Shown here: in pieces, positions 7,849 through 17,139 of the stretch
Layout of the letters: every line of letters starts with the position of its first letter
How positions within the stretch are numbered: position 1 is the stretch's first letter
Assembly: GCF_016901735.1 (NCBI RefSeq)
Contig: NZ_JACLZC010000031.1
Location: 1-32,900, forward strand
Source of the DNA: Pseudoflavonifractor phocaeensis
GTDB taxonomy: Bacteria > Bacillota > Clostridia > Oscillospirales > Oscillospiraceae
DNA: 32,900 nucleotides
Reading direction: 5' to 3'
The notes under the pieces: model-generated
What the model saw: the letters and a program-made list of their open reading frames with translations, nothing else
The model's database searches: none
Told to the model about the DNA's origin: nothing
Translations under genes and position numbers: made by a program

Positions 7849-10260
7849 TTACTGGGGGATGGTCACCCGGCCGGCAGACGGACCGGCGGGCTGTATGTGG
7901 GCCTCGAAAGGCTCCTCCTGACTCTGGAGGGCCATGCCCAGAGCGGCGTCCAGCACCTGGTCCACCTGCTCCACCGGCAGGAAGTGGAGCGCGGCCCGCA
8001 CCGTCTGGTCGATCTCCTCCAGATCCTTCTCGTTGTCCTTGGGGAGGATCACCGTCTTGATCCCGCTGCGCAGGGCCGCCATGGTCTTTTCCTTCAGGCC
8101 GCCGATGGGCAGCACCCGGCCCCGCAGGGTCACCTCGCCCGTCATGGCCAGCTCACGGCGCACCGGCTGGTCGGTCAGCGCCGACACCATGGCCGTGGTG
8201 ATGGCAATGCCCGCCGACGGGCCGTCCTTGGGGACCGCGCCCTCGGGGAAGTGGACATGGATGTCCTTGGTCTGATAAAAGTCGGCCGCGATGCCCAGTC
8301 GGTCGGCACGGCTCCGGATATACGAGAGGGCCGCGTGGGCGCTCTCCTTCATCACGTCGCCCAAATTGCCCGTCAGCTCCAGCTTGCCAGAGCCGGGCAC
8401 CACGTTGACCTCCACCTCCAGAAGCTCGCCGCCCACGCTGGTCCAGGCCAGGCCGTTGACCACGCCCACCTGCTCGGTGAGGGGCAGCTGCTCGGGATGG
8501 TAGCGGCGCACGCCCAGCAGCTCTTCCAGGTTGTCTCCCGTCACCGTCACCGACTTGACCCCCTCCGACACGATGCGCATGGCCGCCTTGCGGCACAGCG
8601 CCCCCAGGGTCCGTTCCAGGATGCGCACCCCCGACTCCTTGGTGTAGCCGGTGATGACCTCCCGGATGGCCCCGTCGGTCAGCTTGAGCTGGCTCTTTTT
8701 CAGGCCGTGGCGGTGGAGCTGCCGGGGCAGCAGATGCCGCTTGGCGATTTGCAGCTTTTCCTCGTCGGTGTAGCTGCTCAGCTCGATGATCTCCATCCGG
8801 TCCAGCAGCGGCCGGGGAATGGTGTCGGTGGTGTTGGCCGTGGTGACGAACAGAACCTCCGAAAGATCGTAGGGTACCTCCAGATAGTGGTCCCGGAAGG
8901 TGCTGTTCTGCTCGCCGTCCAGCACCTCCAGCAGGGCCGAAGCCGGGTCGCCCCGGTGGTCGTCCCCCAGCTTGTCGATCTCGTCCAGCAGCAGCAGCGG
9001 ATTGGAGACCCCCGCCTGCCGGATGCCCGCGATGATGCGCCCCGGCATGGCGCCGATGTAGGTCTTGCGGTGGCCCCGGATCTCCGCCTCGTCGTGGACG
9101 CCGCCCAGGGAAATGCGCCCCAGCTTCCGGTGGAGGGCTCTGGCCATGCTCATGGCGATGGAGGTCTTGCCCACCCCGGGCGGACCCACCAGACAGATGA
9201 TCTGTCCCTTCAGGTCAGGGGCCAGCTGCTTCACCGCCAGAAATTCCAGGATGCGCTCCTTGACCTTCTCCAGGCCGAAATGGTCGGCGTCCAAAATCTT
9301 CCGGGCCGCCTCCACGTCCACCTTCTCCTTGGTTTTCTTGCTCCAGGGCAGCTCCAGACACACGTCCAGATAGTTGCGGATCACGCTGGCCTCCGCCGAG
9401 CCAAAGGGCTGCTTTTCCAGCCGGGAGACCTCTTTTTTCAGCTTGTCCGCCACTTCCTGGGGCATCTTCGCCTTCTCGATCTTCTCCCGGTACTCGGCCA
9501 GCTCGCTGTCGCCGTCGCCCTCGCCCAGCTCCTGCTGGATCACCTTCATCTGCTCCCGCAGGAAATAGTCCCGCTGACTGCGGGTCAGGCCCTCCCGCAC
9601 CTTGCTCTGAAGCTCCAGCTCCATCTCCAGCACGTCCAGCTCCCGGCGCAGCATCTGCACCAGCCGCTCCAGCCGGCGCACCGGCCGCAGCTCCTCCAGA
9701 ATGGCCTGCTTGTCCCCCGCCCGCATGATGACGTTTTGGGCGATGTAGTCGGCAATATACCCCGGGTCCTGGCTGGAGAGCAGATTGAGCAGGATATCCG
9801 GCGTCATCTTGGGCGCCAGCTCGATATACCGCTCAAAAAGCTCGTAGGTCTGGCGGATGAGGGCCTCCGTCCGGGCGGAGGTGCGCACCGGCGTCTCGGC
9901 CGTGATCTCCTCCACCTCCGCGCTCAGATAGGGCGCGGTCTGGGTCAGCTTCACCAGCCGGCCGCGGCTCACGCCCTCCACCATCACCCGCACATTGTCG
10001 CCGGGCAGGCGGAGCAGCTGGCGCACCGTACAGACCGTACCGATCCGGTACAGATCCTCCTCCCCCGGCTCCTCCACCGCCATGTCCTTCTGGGCCACCA
10101 GGAAAATGGGCTGCCCGCCTGACATGGACTGGTCCAGCGCCCGCACCGACGTGTCCCGCCCCACATCAAAGTGGAGCAGCATATTGGGAAAGACCGTCAT
10201 GCCCCGCAGTGCCAGCGCAGGCATTACGGCGGTCTTGCACTCATGTTCCGTCATTGTCAT
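7849..10260 (-). CDS. lon: ATP-dependent endopeptidase Lon
   Basis: An 803-residue Lon (LonA type), a cytoplasmic AAA+ protease of damaged and regulatory proteins. The N-terminal substrate-binding domain spans about residues 11-205 and is followed by a helical linker (205-300). The AAA+ module carries Walker A GPPGVGKTS (359-367) and Walker B LLLLDEIDK (422-430). The proteolytic domain has the catalytic serine in KDGPSAG (Ser682) and the lysine in PIGGLKEK (Lys725). Length and motif spacing match the family. ATG 10260 has GGAAG four bases upstream; a second ATG two codons later is also well placed. It lies downstream of clpX, behind a hairpin terminator-like structure at 10299-10341. Confidence 0.97.
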   Translation of the reverse strand: MTMTEHECKTAVMPALALRGMTVFPNMLLHFDVGRDTSVRALDQSMSGGQPIFLVAQKDMAVEEPGEEDLYRIGTVCTVRQLLRLPGDNVRVMVEGVSRGRLVKLTQTAPYLSAEVEEITAETPVRTSARTEALIRQTYELFERYIELAPKMTPDILLNLLSSQDPGYIADYIAQNVIMRAGDKQAILEELRPVRRLERLVQMLRRELDVLEMELELQSKVREGLTRSQRDYFLREQMKVIQQELGEGDGDSELAEYREKIEKAKMPQEVADKLKKEVSRLEKQPFGSAEASVIRNYLDVCLELPWSKKTKEKVDVEAARKILDADHFGLEKVKERILEFLAVKQLAPDLKGQIICLVGPPGVGKTSIAMSMARALHRKLGRISLGGVHDEAEIRGHRKTYIGAMPGRIIAGIRQAGVSNPLLLLDEIDKLGDDHRGDPASALLEVLDGEQNSTFRDHYLEVPYDLSEVLFVTTANTTDTIPRPLLDRMEIIELSSYTDEEKLQIAKRHLLPRQLHRHGLKKSQLKLTDGAIREVITGYTKESGVRILERTLGALCRKAAMRIVSEGVKSVTVTGDNLEELLGVRRYHPEQLPLTEQVGVVNGLAWTSVGGELLEVEVNVVPGSGKLELTGNLGDVMKESAHAALSYIRSRADRLGIAADFYQTKDIHVHFPEGAVPKDGPSAGIAITTAMVSALTDQPVRRELAMTGEVTLRGRVLPIGGLKEKTMAALRSGIKTVILPKDNEKDLEEIDQTVRAALHFLPVEQVDQVLDAALGMALQSQEEPFEAHIQPAGPSAGRVTIPQ

Positions 10261-10298
10261 TCACTTCCTTTGTCCCGCCCCGCCGGGCGGCTCCTTCC

Positions 10299-10341
10299 AA
10301 AAATGCGCGGCGGGGCAAGGGTATTCCCACCCCTGCCCCGC
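10299..10341 (-). terminator. Terminator-like hairpin between clpX and lon
   Basis: On the minus strand a 13-bp stem (10329-10341 with 10310-10322, one G-U pair, six-base loop) is followed after six bases by five Ts (10299-10303). It probably terminates or attenuates transcription leaving clpX and would allow lon to be expressed partly independently. The U-run is short and offset, so read-through is likely. Confidence 0.55.
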
Positions 10342-10376
10342 GTGTTCGGCAAGCTCCAATCCTCCGCGTCCCGTCC

Positions 10377-11696
10377 TCAGGACGCATTGCCCCGGGACGG
10401 CGCGCCGCCCCGCTCAGCCCGGAGCGCCGCGCTGCCCAGCCGGGGCCGTTCGGTCCGCTGGGGATTATGCTCCACCGCCGGCGGCACATGGTCCCGCACG
10501 CTCTCGGCGGTGATGGTCACCTTCGAGATGGTGGGGTCGGAGGGTACGTCGTACATGACCTTGGTCATGACCTCCTCCAGCACCGCCCGCAGGCCGCGGG
10601 CGCCGATCCCACGCTCTATGGCCTTGTCCGCCGCGGCGGTCAGGGCCTCGTCCTGGAATTCCAGGTCCACCATATCATACTCCAGCAGCTTCTTGTACTG
10701 CTTGACCAGAGCGTTCTTGGGCTCGGTCAGAATCTTCACCAGCTGCTCCTTGTCCAGCGCCCGTAGGGACGTAATCACCGGCAGACGGCCCACCAGTTCG
10801 GGAATGATGCCGAATTTCAGCAGGTCGTGGGGCTGAATCTCACGGAACAGAGCGGAAATGTCCCGCTCCCTCTTGCTCTCAATGTCCGCGCCGAAGCCGA
10901 TGCTCTTCTTGTCCAGCCGCTTTTCGATGATCTTGTCGATGCCGTCGAAGGCGCCGCCGCAGATAAAGAGAATGTTGCGGGTGTCGATCTGGATGAACTC
11001 CTGGTGGGGGTGCTTGCGCCCGCCCTGGGGCGGTACGTTGGCCACCGTGCCCTCCAGAATCTTCAGCAGCGCCTGCTGCACGCCCTCGCCCGACACGTCC
11101 CGGGTGATGGAGGTGTTCTCGCTCTTGCGGGCGATCTTGTCGATCTCATCCACATAGATGATGCCCCGCTCCGCCAGCTCGATGTCGTAATCGGCGGCCT
11201 GCACCAGACGCAGCAGAATGTTCTCCACGTCGTCGCCCACATAGCCCGCCTCGGTGAGGGTGGTGGCGTCGGCGATGGCAAAGGGAACCTTCAAAATGCG
11301 GGCCAGAGTCTGGGCAAAGAGGGTCTTACCGCAGCCGGTGGGACCGATGAGCAGAATGTTGCTCTTTTGCAGCTCCACATCGTCCCCGCCCCCAAAGTAG
11401 ATCCGCTTATAGTGGTTGTACACCGCCACGGACAGGGCCACCTTGGCCTCCTCCTGCCCGATGATGTACTGGTCCAGTACATCCCGGATCTCTCGGGGCG
11501 TGGGGATCACATCGGGGATATCCGGGTCCACGCTGGGCTCGTCGGGGTCAAAGTTGTCGTCCAGAATGCTCATGCACAGGTGGACGCACTCGTTGCAGAT
11601 ATAGGCCCCCGGTCCCGCGATGATGCGGGACACCTGGTCCTGATGCTTGCCGCAGAAGGAACAGCGGACCGACTTGTGTTCGTCATTTTTTGCCAT
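10377..11696 (-). CDS. clpX: ATP-dependent Clp protease ATP-binding subunit ClpX
   Basis: A 439-residue AAA+ unfoldase that feeds substrates to ClpP. The N-terminal C4 zinc-binding domain has CSFCGK (about residues 12-17) and CNEC (about 34-37). The AAA+ core has Walker A GPTGCGKT and Walker [10 protein letters not shown]. The IGF loop that docks on ClpP is present (KKSIGFGAD), as is the sensor-2 region [12 protein letters not shown]. Start ATG 11696 is supported by GGAGG five bases upstream; the open frame extends further upstream, but that part does not resemble the family. The tail after residue 415 is rich in Arg, Ala and Pro. It lies 70 bases downstream of clpP. Confidence 0.97.
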   Translation of the reverse strand: MAKNDEHKSVRCSFCGKHQDQVSRIIAGPGAYICNECVHLCMSILDDNFDPDEPSVDPDIPDVIPTPREIRDVLDQYIIGQEEAKVALSVAVYNHYKRIYFGGGDDVELQKSNILLIGPTGCGKTLFAQTLARILKVPFAIADATTLTEAGYVGDDVENILLRLVQAADYDIELAERGIIYVDEIDKIARKSENTSITRDVSGEGVQQALLKILEGTVANVPPQGGRKHPHQEFIQIDTRNILFICGGAFDGIDKIIEKRLDKKSIGFGADIESKRERDISALFREIQPHDLLKFGIIPELVGRLPVITSLRALDKEQLVKILTEPKNALVKQYKKLLEYDMVDLEFQDEALTAAADKAIERGIGARGLRAVLEEVMTKVMYDVPSDPTISKVTITAESVRDHVPPAVEHNPQRTERPRLGSAALRAERGGAPSRGNAS

Positions 11697-11766
11697 GTTA
11701 ACCTCCATGCGCCATATGCGCGGAAAGAGGAGCGGACGCCCTTCCAAGCCCCCGCTCCCCCCGCAG

Positions 11767-12348
11767 TCAGCGCTGATAGATGATCTTGTCGATCAGGCCG
11801 TATGCCTTGGCCTCCTCGGCGGTCATGAAGTTGTCCCGCTCGCAGTCGGTGGTGACCACTTCGATGGGCTTGCCGGTGTTGCCGGCCAGGATCTCGTTCA
11901 TGCGCTTTTTGATGACCTCCAGCCGGCGCAGATGGATGGCCATGTCGGTGATCTGGCCCTGGGTGCCGGCGGAGGGCTGATGGATCATGATCTCCGCGTT
12001 GGGCAGGGCAAGACGCTTGCCCTTGGCGCCGGAGGACAGCAGAAACGCGCCCATGCTGGCCGCCATGCCGATGCAGATGGTGGACACGTCGCACTTGACA
12101 TACTGCATGGTGTCATAGATGGCCATGCCGTCGGTCACACTGCCGCCGGGGCTGTTGATGTAGAACTGGATGTCCTTGTCCGGGTCCTGGGCCTCCAGGT
12201 ACAGCATCTGGGCCACCACCAGGCTGGCGGTGGTGGCGTTGACCTCCTCGCCCAGGAAAATGATCCGGTCGTTGAGCAGCCGGGAGAAAATGTCATAGGA
12301 ACGCTCGCCCCGGTTGGTCTGCTCCACTACATAGGGAACTAAACTCAT
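11767..12348 (-). CDS. clpP: ATP-dependent Clp protease proteolytic subunit ClpP
   Basis: A 193-residue serine protease subunit of the tetradecameric ClpP chamber. The catalytic triad falls at the canonical positions: Ser98 in [10 protein letters not shown], His123 in MIHQPS and Asp172 in [12 protein letters not shown]. The N-terminal [20 protein letters not shown] is the usual start and fixes the ATG at 12348, with AGGAG about ten bases upstream. It sits between tig and clpX on the same strand. The upstream gap (12349-12476) carries the sequence CTTTCTGGTATAAA, which is partly shared with the tig upstream region and could be an extended -10 promoter element. Confidence 0.97.
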   Translation of the reverse strand: MSLVPYVVEQTNRGERSYDIFSRLLNDRIIFLGEEVNATTASLVVAQMLYLEAQDPDKDIQFYINSPGGSVTDGMAIYDTMQYVKCDVSTICIGMAASMGAFLLSSGAKGKRLALPNAEIMIHQPSAGTQGQITDMAIHLRRLEVIKKRMNEILAGNTGKPIEVVTTDCERDNFMTAEEAKAYGLIDKIIYQR

Positions 12349-12444
12349 AACTTGGTGTCTCCTTCTCGTTGATGTCGGAACCTCCGGCCATCTCTCTCCC
12401 CAACCGGCCGGGCACACACACAACAGTATGTCCGGTCAGCGGAA

Positions 12445-12459
12445 GTTTATACCAGAAAG
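12445..12459 (-). promoter_or_regulatory. Possible extended -10 promoter or operator upstream of clpP
   Basis: On the minus strand CTTTCTGGTATAAAC contains a TGG-TATAAA extended -10-like element about 100 bases before the clpP start. No good -35 is present (GGGACA is 19 bases upstream). The ten bases CTTTCTGGTA recur upstream of tig at 13863-13872, so the sequence could instead be a shared operator. Confidence 0.35.
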
Positions 12460-12476
12460 GATGCGCTGCCTGTCCC

Positions 12477-13784
12477 TCAGCCCTCGGTCTTTTCCTCCGC
12501 GGCGGGGGCCTCGCCCACCTTGGCGCTGGCAAAGATCAGATCGGCGGCCTTCTTGCGGCAGATGTCCTTCTTCAGGTCGTCGGCGTTGACGGCGGTGCGG
12601 ACCTGCTCCTCGGTGAGCTTGTACTCCTCGGCCAGGCGCTTGATCTCGGCGTCCACGTCCTCCTCGGTGGCCTCGATGCCCTCGGCGGCGGCCACGGCGG
12701 CCAGCGCCAGGTCGCTCTGGATCTGATGGGTGGCGGACTCGGCGGCCTGGAGGCGCATCTGGTCCATGGTCATGCCCATCATCTTCAGGTAGTTTTCAAA
12801 GGAAATGCCCTGGGCCTGGATGCGCTGGGCGTAGTTGTTCACCAGCTGGTCGGCCTCGTACTCCACCATGGCGTCGGGGATCTCCACCTCCATGTTGTGG
12901 ATGACCTGCTCCAGAATGGCGCTCTCAAAGGTCTTTTTGGCATTCTCCTCCCGGCGGGCGCGGAGCTTGTCGGCCAGATCCTTCTTCAGCTCCTCCAGGG
13001 TGTCAAACTCGGACACGTCCTTGGCAAACTCGTCGTCCAGCACGGGCTCCTGCTTCTCCTTGACCTCGTGGACCTTCACCTTGAACACGGTGGGGGCGCC
13101 GGCCAGGCTCTCCTCGGGATACTCGGCGGGGAAGGTCACGTTGACCTCCTTCTCGTCGCCGGCCTTGGCGCCCACCAGCTGATCCTCAAAGCCGGGGATG
13201 AAGGAACCGGAGCCCAGCTCCAGCTCGTGGCCCTCGGCCTTGCCGCCGGCGAAGGGCACGCCGTCCTTGAAGCCCTCGAAGTCGATGACCACGGTGTCCC
13301 CGTTCTGGGCCTCCCGCTCCACGGTTACCATGCGGGTGGCACGGGCGATGTAGGGCTTGAGCTCGCCGGCGATGTCCTCGTCGGTGACGGTCACGTCGGC
13401 CCGGGGCGCGGTCAGGTCCTTATACTGGCCCAGCTTCACCTCGGGACGGACGGTGACCACCGCCTTGAAGGTAAAGCCGTCGGCGTTCACGTCCTGGATC
13501 TCCACCTTGGGCCAGGCCACCACGTCCAGCTTCTCCTGGTCCACGGCGGTGGCGTAAGCCTCGGGATAGACCTCGTTGATGGCGTCCTCATAGAACACGC
13601 TGGCGCCGTACATGCCCTCGATGATCTTGCGGGGGGCCTTGCCCTTGCGGAAGCCGGGCACGCTGATCTTGCTGCGCTGCTTCTTATAAACCTTCTCAAT
13701 GGCGGCCTCGAACTCCTCGCGGCCCACCTCGATGATCAGTTCAACGGTGCTCTTTTCCTTTTTTTCAACGCTCTTGACATTCAT
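12477..13784 (-). CDS. tig: Trigger factor, ribosome-associated chaperone and peptidyl-prolyl isomerase
   Basis: A 435-residue trigger factor. The N-terminal ribosome-binding domain (about 1-145) includes the docking-loop signature VPGFRKGKAPRKIIEGMYG, around residues 43-61. A middle FKBP-type PPIase domain (about 150-240) contains NGDTVVIDFEGFKDGVPFAGG. The C-terminal helical chaperone domain reaches to about residue 425 and ends in an acidic tail. ATG 13784 has an AGGAGG ribosome binding site. It is the first gene of the tig-clpP-clpX-lon-engB block, which couples folding on the ribosome with proteolysis. The upstream gap holds two direct copies of TCTGGTAA 20 bases apart. Confidence 0.96.
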   Translation of the reverse strand: MNVKSVEKKEKSTVELIIEVGREEFEAAIEKVYKKQRSKISVPGFRKGKAPRKIIEGMYGASVFYEDAINEVYPEAYATAVDQEKLDVVAWPKVEIQDVNADGFTFKAVVTVRPEVKLGQYKDLTAPRADVTVTDEDIAGELKPYIARATRMVTVEREAQNGDTVVIDFEGFKDGVPFAGGKAEGHELELGSGSFIPGFEDQLVGAKAGDEKEVNVTFPAEYPEESLAGAPTVFKVKVHEVKEKQEPVLDDEFAKDVSEFDTLEELKKDLADKLRARREENAKKTFESAILEQVIHNMEVEIPDAMVEYEADQLVNNYAQRIQAQGISFENYLKMMGMTMDQMRLQAAESATHQIQSDLALAAVAAAEGIEATEEDVDAEIKRLAEEYKLTEEQVRTAVNADDLKKDICRKKAADLIFASAKVGEAPAAEEKTEG

Positions 13785-13861
13785 GTTACTACTTCCTCCT
13801 GTTTGGCCCGGCGCCGTCTCCTTGCGACGGACGGGCGCTCTTTCGCAATATCTGCTTTATC

Positions 13862-13889
13862 TTACCAGAAAGCGCGGCAAATTACCAGA
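13862..13889 (-). repeat. Direct repeat TCTGGTAA x2 upstream of tig
   Basis: On the minus strand the octamer TCTGGTAA occurs at 13889-13882 and again at 13869-13862. The period is 20 bases, about two helical turns. The second copy runs into TAAGAT, making a TGG-TAAGAT extended -10-like element. A related copy lies upstream of clpP. It may be an operator or a tandem promoter element; the function is inferred. Confidence 0.4.
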
Positions 13890-13963
13890 GTATTTTTTAT
13901 CTTTTCCCGCCCGGGGAAAAATTTACCCCCGCCGCGCCCGTTTTCTCTCCCTTTCGACACGCT

Positions 13964-14650
13964 TCAGTCCAGAAGCTTCATGGGCGCAAAGCCCAGATGG
14001 TCCGCCGACACCAGCCGGTACTCCACCCCGTTCCACGCGCCCTCCCGGGCCAGACGGCAGCTGCCGCCGTGGAGATGCCCGTAGCAGCAAAGCCGCACCC
14101 GGTACGACTCCAGCAGCGCCAGAATCTCCGGACAGACATACCCCTGATATCGGGGCGGATAGTGGAGAAAACAAAACTTCTCCCGGTCCCCCGCCGCCTT
14201 GAGCGACGCCTCCAGCCGGATCAGCTCCCGCTTGAACACCTTTTCGTTGTGGCCGTCCTGCTCCTCCTCGTAAAACCAGCCCCGGGTGCCGCACAGCGCC
14301 GTGTCCCCGTAAAAATGGGCGTTGTTGTGGAGAAGCGCAAAGTTCGTCCAGCCGTTTTCCTGCCAGAAGCGCTCCAGCTTGGCGGCGGTGTTCCACCAGT
14401 AGTCGTGGTTGCCCTTGACGATGAGCTTTCGGCCGGGAAAGGCGTCCAGAAAGGCAAAGTCCGCCTTCGCCTGCTCCAGACTCATCCCCCAGGAGAGGTC
14501 CCCGCACAAAACCAGCGTGTCCTCCGGCTTCAGCACCGAAAGCCCCTGGCGCAGCTTGTCCACATAGCCGACCCAGCCGCCGCCAAAGATGTCCATGGGC
14601 TTGTTCACCGTCAGAGACAGATGGGTGTCCCCCAACGCGTAAAGCGCCAC
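13964..14650 (-). CDS. Calcineurin-like metallophosphoesterase
   Basis: A 228-residue metallophosphoesterase. The five family blocks are present: DTHL (Asp8, His10), GDLSWG at about 50-55, GNHDYWW at about 80-86, the histidine in FCFLHYPPRYQG, and GHLHGG at about 191-196. These bind two metal ions and hydrolyse phosphoesters; the substrate is not evident. GTG at 14650 has GAGGGGG upstream. It lies 16 bases after the thrC stop on the same strand. The DTHL-SLTVNKPMDIFGGGW opening is typical of a conserved Firmicutes subgroup of unknown physiological role. Confidence 0.92.
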   Translation of the reverse strand: MALYALGDTHLSLTVNKPMDIFGGGWVGYVDKLRQGLSVLKPEDTLVLCGDLSWGMSLEQAKADFAFLDAFPGRKLIVKGNHDYWWNTAAKLERFWQENGWTNFALLHNNAHFYGDTALCGTRGWFYEEEQDGHNEKVFKRELIRLEASLKAAGDREKFCFLHYPPRYQGYVCPEILALLESYRVRLCCYGHLHGGSCRLAREGAWNGVEYRLVSADHLGFAPMKLLD

Positions 14651-14666
14651 GCAGCGTCCCCCTCTC

Positions 14667-16154
14667 TTACTTCAGGAAGCCCAGCACCTGGTCGGCCATC
14701 TGCTCCTTGGCAATGGCCTGGCCGAACCGGACCTTCCGGTGCCGGAGCGCCGCCAGAGAGTGGGGCGGCGCAATGCCGGTCTTTTCGGAGAGCTGCTCCA
14801 CCGCTTCCAGACCCTCCGCCGGGTCCTTGACCCCAATGGCCTCCAGCACGTCGGAGCTGAACTTGAAGGGACTGGCGGTGGACACCACAATGGCGGGCCG
14901 CTCGTCCTGGGTGGTCTTGCGGTACTCCTCCAGTACGTGGAAGGCCACGGCGGTGTGGGGATCGGCCAGATAGTGCTCCCCGCTCCACAGCTTGGCGATG
15001 GTCTTGCGGGTGTCCTCGTCGTCGCAGAAGCCGGCGGAGAACTGGTCGGCAAAGCGGGCCTTCACCGCGTCGCTCACCTCGTACCGGCCCTGGTTGGCCA
15101 GCTGGTCCATGTAGGAGCGGACCTCGGCGTCATTGCAGCCGGAAAACTCAAAGAGCATCCGCTCCAGATTGGAGGAGATGAGGATGTCCATGGAGGGAGA
15201 AATGGTGGTGTAGAACTCCCGGTCCCGGTCGTAAATGCCGGTGCGGATAAAGTCGGTCAAAACCTTGTTCTTGTTGGAGGCGCAGATGAGCCGGCCCAGC
15301 GGCACCCCCATCTTCTTGGCATAATAGCCCGCCAGAATGTCGCCGAAGTTTCCGGTGGGCACGCACACGTTCACTGTGTCCCCCGGCTGGATCTTCTCGT
15401 CCCGCAGCAGGTCGCAGTAGGCCGAGACATAGTAGACGATCTGAGGCAGCACCCGGCCCCAGTTGATGGAGTTGGCCGAGGAGAAGAAATAGCCCCGCTC
15501 GTCCAGCGCCTGGCGCAGCTTGGGGTCGGAGAAGATCTTCTTCACGCCGGTCTGGGCGTCGTCAAAGTTGCCCTCCACCGCGCAGACCCCCACGTTCTCT
15601 CCCTCCTGGGTGAGCATCTGGAGCTTCTGTACCTGGGAGACGCCGTCCTGGGGATAAAATACCAGAATACGGGTCTGGGCCACGTCCCGGAAACCCTCCA
15701 GCGCCGCCTTGCCGGTGTCGCCCGAGGTGGCGGTGAGGATGCAGGCCGTACGGCTCTCGGCGTTCTTCTTCAGCGCCGCGGTGAGCAGATGGGGCAGGAT
15801 CTGAAGGGCCATGTCCTTGAAGGCGCAGGTGGGCCCGTGCCACAGCTCCAGAGCGTAGGTGTTCTGGTCCACCTGGCGGACCGGGGCCACTTCCTTGGCG
15901 TCAAATTTACCGTCGCCATAGGCCCGCTTGGCAAAAGCGGTCAGCTCCGCGGCGGAGTAGTCGTCCAAAAAGGCGTTCATGATGTACACCGCCCGCTGCT
16001 GATAGGACATATCCTTCATGCTTTGCAGGGCGTTGTGGGACAGCTTGGGAAATACTTCGGGGGTATACAGGCCGCCGTCCGCCGCCAGACCCTGGGCGAT
16101 GGCCTCTGCCGCCATGCGCCGGTTGCTCTTGTCTCTTGTGCTTACATAGTACAT
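14667..16154 (-). CDS. thrC: Threonine synthase
   Basis: A 495-residue PLP enzyme that converts O-phosphohomoserine to threonine. The PLP-binding lysine is Lys113 in the block FKDMALQ, preceded by ELWHGPTCA. TATSGDTGKAAL forms the phosphate-binding region and CVPTGNFGDILAGYYAKKMG is a further family block. The N-terminal segment with ADGGLYTPE is characteristic. Length matches the longer class of threonine synthase (about 490 residues). The start overlaps the dipeptidase stop by 13 bases. No other threonine-pathway gene lies nearby, so it is in an operon by position rather than by pathway. Confidence 0.96.
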   Translation of the reverse strand: MYYVSTRDKSNRRMAAEAIAQGLAADGGLYTPEVFPKLSHNALQSMKDMSYQQRAVYIMNAFLDDYSAAELTAFAKRAYGDGKFDAKEVAPVRQVDQNTYALELWHGPTCAFKDMALQILPHLLTAALKKNAESRTACILTATSGDTGKAALEGFRDVAQTRILVFYPQDGVSQVQKLQMLTQEGENVGVCAVEGNFDDAQTGVKKIFSDPKLRQALDERGYFFSSANSINWGRVLPQIVYYVSAYCDLLRDEKIQPGDTVNVCVPTGNFGDILAGYYAKKMGVPLGRLICASNKNKVLTDFIRTGIYDRDREFYTTISPSMDILISSNLERMLFEFSGCNDAEVRSYMDQLANQGRYEVSDAVKARFADQFSAGFCDDEDTRKTIAKLWSGEHYLADPHTAVAFHVLEEYRKTTQDERPAIVVSTASPFKFSSDVLEAIGVKDPAEGLEAVEQLSEKTGIAPPHSLAALRHRKVRFGQAIAKEQMADQVLGFLK

Positions 16155-17089
16155 ACTTCGTTCACAACCCTCATCAGATTCTGATTGAACACGGCGTCCA
16201 AAAGCGCCGTGCTGTAATTGCGCTGCAACAGCCGCTCATAGAGGCGGTCCAGCTCCTGGATGCCGGTCAGGCCCCGGGGCAGCTGACTGCACCCGTCCCA
16301 ATCGCCCCCCAGAGAGACGTTTTTCTCTCCCCCCAGGTCCAGGAAGTGCTCCAAATGGGCGATGACCGTATCAACATCCGGGTCATCCCCCAGGAAGCCG
16401 GCGTAGACGTTCAGTCCGGCCACGCCGTTATGCTCTATTATGGCAGTAAACATCTCATCGGTCAAGTTCCTTGCGTCGGGACACAGGGCCCGGGCATTGG
16501 AGTGGGAGGCGAAAAAGGGACCGTTCAGCCGCTGGGCCACGTCCCAAAAGCCCCGGTCCGATAAATGGGACACGTCTACCAGCATCCCCAGCCGTTCCAT
16601 CTTGTCCACAAAGGCCCTGCCCTGGGCGGACAGGCCCCGGTCCCGCTCCTCCGCGTTGCTCCCGGACAGGGCGTTGGCGTGGTTCCAGGTCAGGTTCACC
16701 GCCCGGACCCCCAGACCATGGGCCTCCTCCAGCAGCTCCGTGGAGCAGTCCAGCAGCTCCGCCCCCTCCGCCGAGAGAAGCGCCGCTGATCGTCCGCCCC
16801 GCCAGGCCTCTTCCACCTGGCCGCCGGTGCGGCACAGGACCACACGGTCCCGGTTCTTCTCCAGCTCCCGCCGGAAAAGGTCGTATTCCTCCCGGAATAC
16901 CTGGTGCAGGGGCATCCCGGGCCGGGTGGTCCGGTCGGCAAAAATGGCAAAGAATTGGGCATAATGTCCGTATGCCTCCATCCGCTCCAGGTCCAGGTGG
17001 CCCCCGTTGCGGGCAATGCCGCCGCCCCGCTCATAGCAGCGTAAAATGGTATCGCAATGGCCGTCGAACACGGTCATCTCTTTTTTCAT
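16142..17089 (-). CDS. Membrane dipeptidase family M19 (renal dipeptidase-like)
   Basis: A 315-residue zinc dipeptidase. Metal-binding features are FDGHCDT at residues 8-14 (His11, Asp13), DVSHLSDRGFWDV, and FASHSNARAL. The C-terminal GGDWDGCSQLPRGLTGIQEL is also typical of M19 enzymes, which hydrolyse dipeptides including those with D-residues. No signal peptide is visible, so it is probably cytoplasmic. ATG 17089 is chosen by similarity of the MKKEMTVFDGH start; GAGG and GAGGG sequences lie upstream. It overlaps threonine synthase and lies 50 bases after the yraN stop. Confidence 0.92.
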   Translation of the reverse strand: MKKEMTVFDGHCDTILRCYERGGGIARNGGHLDLERMEAYGHYAQFFAIFADRTTRPGMPLHQVFREEYDLFRRELEKNRDRVVLCRTGGQVEEAWRGGRSAALLSAEGAELLDCSTELLEEAHGLGVRAVNLTWNHANALSGSNAEERDRGLSAQGRAFVDKMERLGMLVDVSHLSDRGFWDVAQRLNGPFFASHSNARALCPDARNLTDEMFTAIIEHNGVAGLNVYAGFLGDDPDVDTVIAHLEHFLDLGGEKNVSLGGDWDGCSQLPRGLTGIQELDRLYERLLQRNYSTALLDAVFNQNLMRVVNEVCTM

Positions 17090-17139
17090 ACCCTCACGTC
17101 CTCTCCAGGTCTTTTCAGCGGCCGGACGTCTCACTCCGC

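Noticed and set aside
7897..10122. Open frame of over 700 codons antisense to lon
   Set aside because: Composition is Leu/His/Gln/Arg-rich with no motif, and lon on the other strand has every catalytic motif in place.
13899..13918. TTTTCCC/GGGAAAA palindrome as a terminator after the metallophosphoesterase
   Set aside because: The stem is only seven pairs, half of them A-T, with no T-run on the minus strand at its end.
13785..13963. CtsR or CIRCE heat-shock operator before tig
   Set aside because: Neither GGTCAAA-type heptamers nor the CIRCE inverted repeat is present; the only repeats are TCTGGTAA copies.
12369..14084. Long plus-strand frame opposite tig
   Set aside because: It is a repetitive Gly/Leu/His/Val-rich translation, complementary to the acidic and lysine-rich trigger factor gene.
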